This document shows positions 6,032 to 6,213 of a stretch of 6,213 nt of DNA, in pieces. Where the stretch lies: assembly GCA_021833045.1 (NCBI GenBank), contig JAKBGP010000133.1, forward strand, positions 1 through 6,213, in the 5' to 3' direction. The notes under the pieces are model-generated. The model was given only the letters and a program-made list of their open reading frames with translations. It ran no database searches and was not told the DNA's origin. A program made the position numbers and the translations under genes. Every line of letters starts with the position of its first letter. The stretch's first letter is position 1. This stretch comes from Thermoplasmata archaeon. Its GTDB lineage: Archaea; Thermoplasmatota; Thermoplasmata; Thermoplasmatales; Thermoplasmataceae.

Positions 6032-6213
6032 TTACTGTCATCTGGAGATCTTCTTATTTCCCTTGCATTTGTATGAGTATCAGACTTTCTTCCCCTTACA
6101 AGAGCGGCTAATCCAGACACTATCAAAATCAAAAAACTTGCCAGCAAGGCAGCATGTACACCACCCAGAAATGAAGCAGACACGCCACCTTCAAGTTTGT
6201 CCTTACCAAGGAA
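6028..6213 (-). CDS. C-terminal end of a membrane protein, probably an MFS (DHA2-type) transporter
   Basis: Only the last 61 residues are in the window; the gene enters from the right edge in frame and ends at a TGA at 6028-6030. The fragment starts with a short polar loop (GKDKLEGG), then one hydrophobic segment at about residues 14-39 (LLASFLILIVSGLAALV), then a basic, polar cytoplasmic tail of roughly 22 residues rich in Arg, Asp and Ser. This pattern of last helix plus charged tail fits the end of 14-helix drug-efflux MFS proteins of the DHA2 group. It does not exclude another multi-helix membrane protein, since no diagnostic motif lies in the visible part. The same-strand position beside a complete MFS gene is consistent but not proof. 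Confidence 0.6.
   Translation of the reverse strand, partial: FLGKDKLEGGVSASFLGGVHAALLASFLILIVSGLAALVRGRKSDTHTNAREIRRSPDDSK

Noticed and set aside
1..6213. Searched by eye for CRISPR arrays, tRNA or rRNA genes, insertion sequences, integrase sites and riboswitch-like leaders.
   Set aside because: No regularly spaced repeats, cloverleaf with conserved arms, transposase frame or flanking inverted repeats were seen. Leaders are too short for known riboswitches.

Overview
The window looks like chromosomal DNA from an acidophilic Thermoplasmatales-type archaeon such as Ferroplasma or Cuniculiplasma; this placement is an inference, not a search result. It rests on five points. The DNA is AT-rich by eye. 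AGA/AGG and ATA codons are used heavily. TATA-box promoters sit so close to start codons that several transcripts should be leaderless. Plain T-runs serve as terminators. The gene mix is also suggestive: an archaeal formate-tetrahydrofolate ligase, a DUF4382 surface protein rich in N-glycosylation sequons, and several MFS carriers.

Layout. Positions 1-1144 (minus) hold the N-terminal 381 residues of a tetratricopeptide-repeat (TPR) protein that runs off the left edge. A 229-base divergent intergenic region separates it from a small membrane-anchored DUF4382 protein (1374-1889, plus). That gene converges on an aldo/keto reductase (2018-2950, minus). Behind the reductase, all on the minus strand, come formate-tetrahydrofolate ligase (3029-4627), a complete 12-helix MFS transporter (4715-5935), and the C-terminal end of a second membrane protein, probably an MFS/DHA2-type carrier (6028-6213), which enters from the right edge.

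How the genes relate. The four right-hand genes share a strand, with gaps of 78-92 bases. The aldo/keto reductase, the ligase and the complete MFS gene each have their own candidate TATA box, so the cluster reads as separately promoted neighbours rather than one tight operon. The ligase supplies 10-formyl-tetrahydrofolate for one-carbon metabolism. No other folate gene is in view, and neither transporter's substrate can be read from sequence. The DUF4382 protein and the TPR protein start from a shared divergent region and could be co-regulated, but nothing proves it.

No stretch above 300 bases lacks a gene. I saw no tRNA, rRNA, CRISPR array, insertion sequence or integrase. I did not find a clear undescribed multi-gene system. 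The points most worth a second look are the sequon-dense DUF4382 protein, the changed signature motifs of the ligase, three small palindromes in intergenic regions, and the mixture of leaderless and Shine-Dalgarno-led genes.
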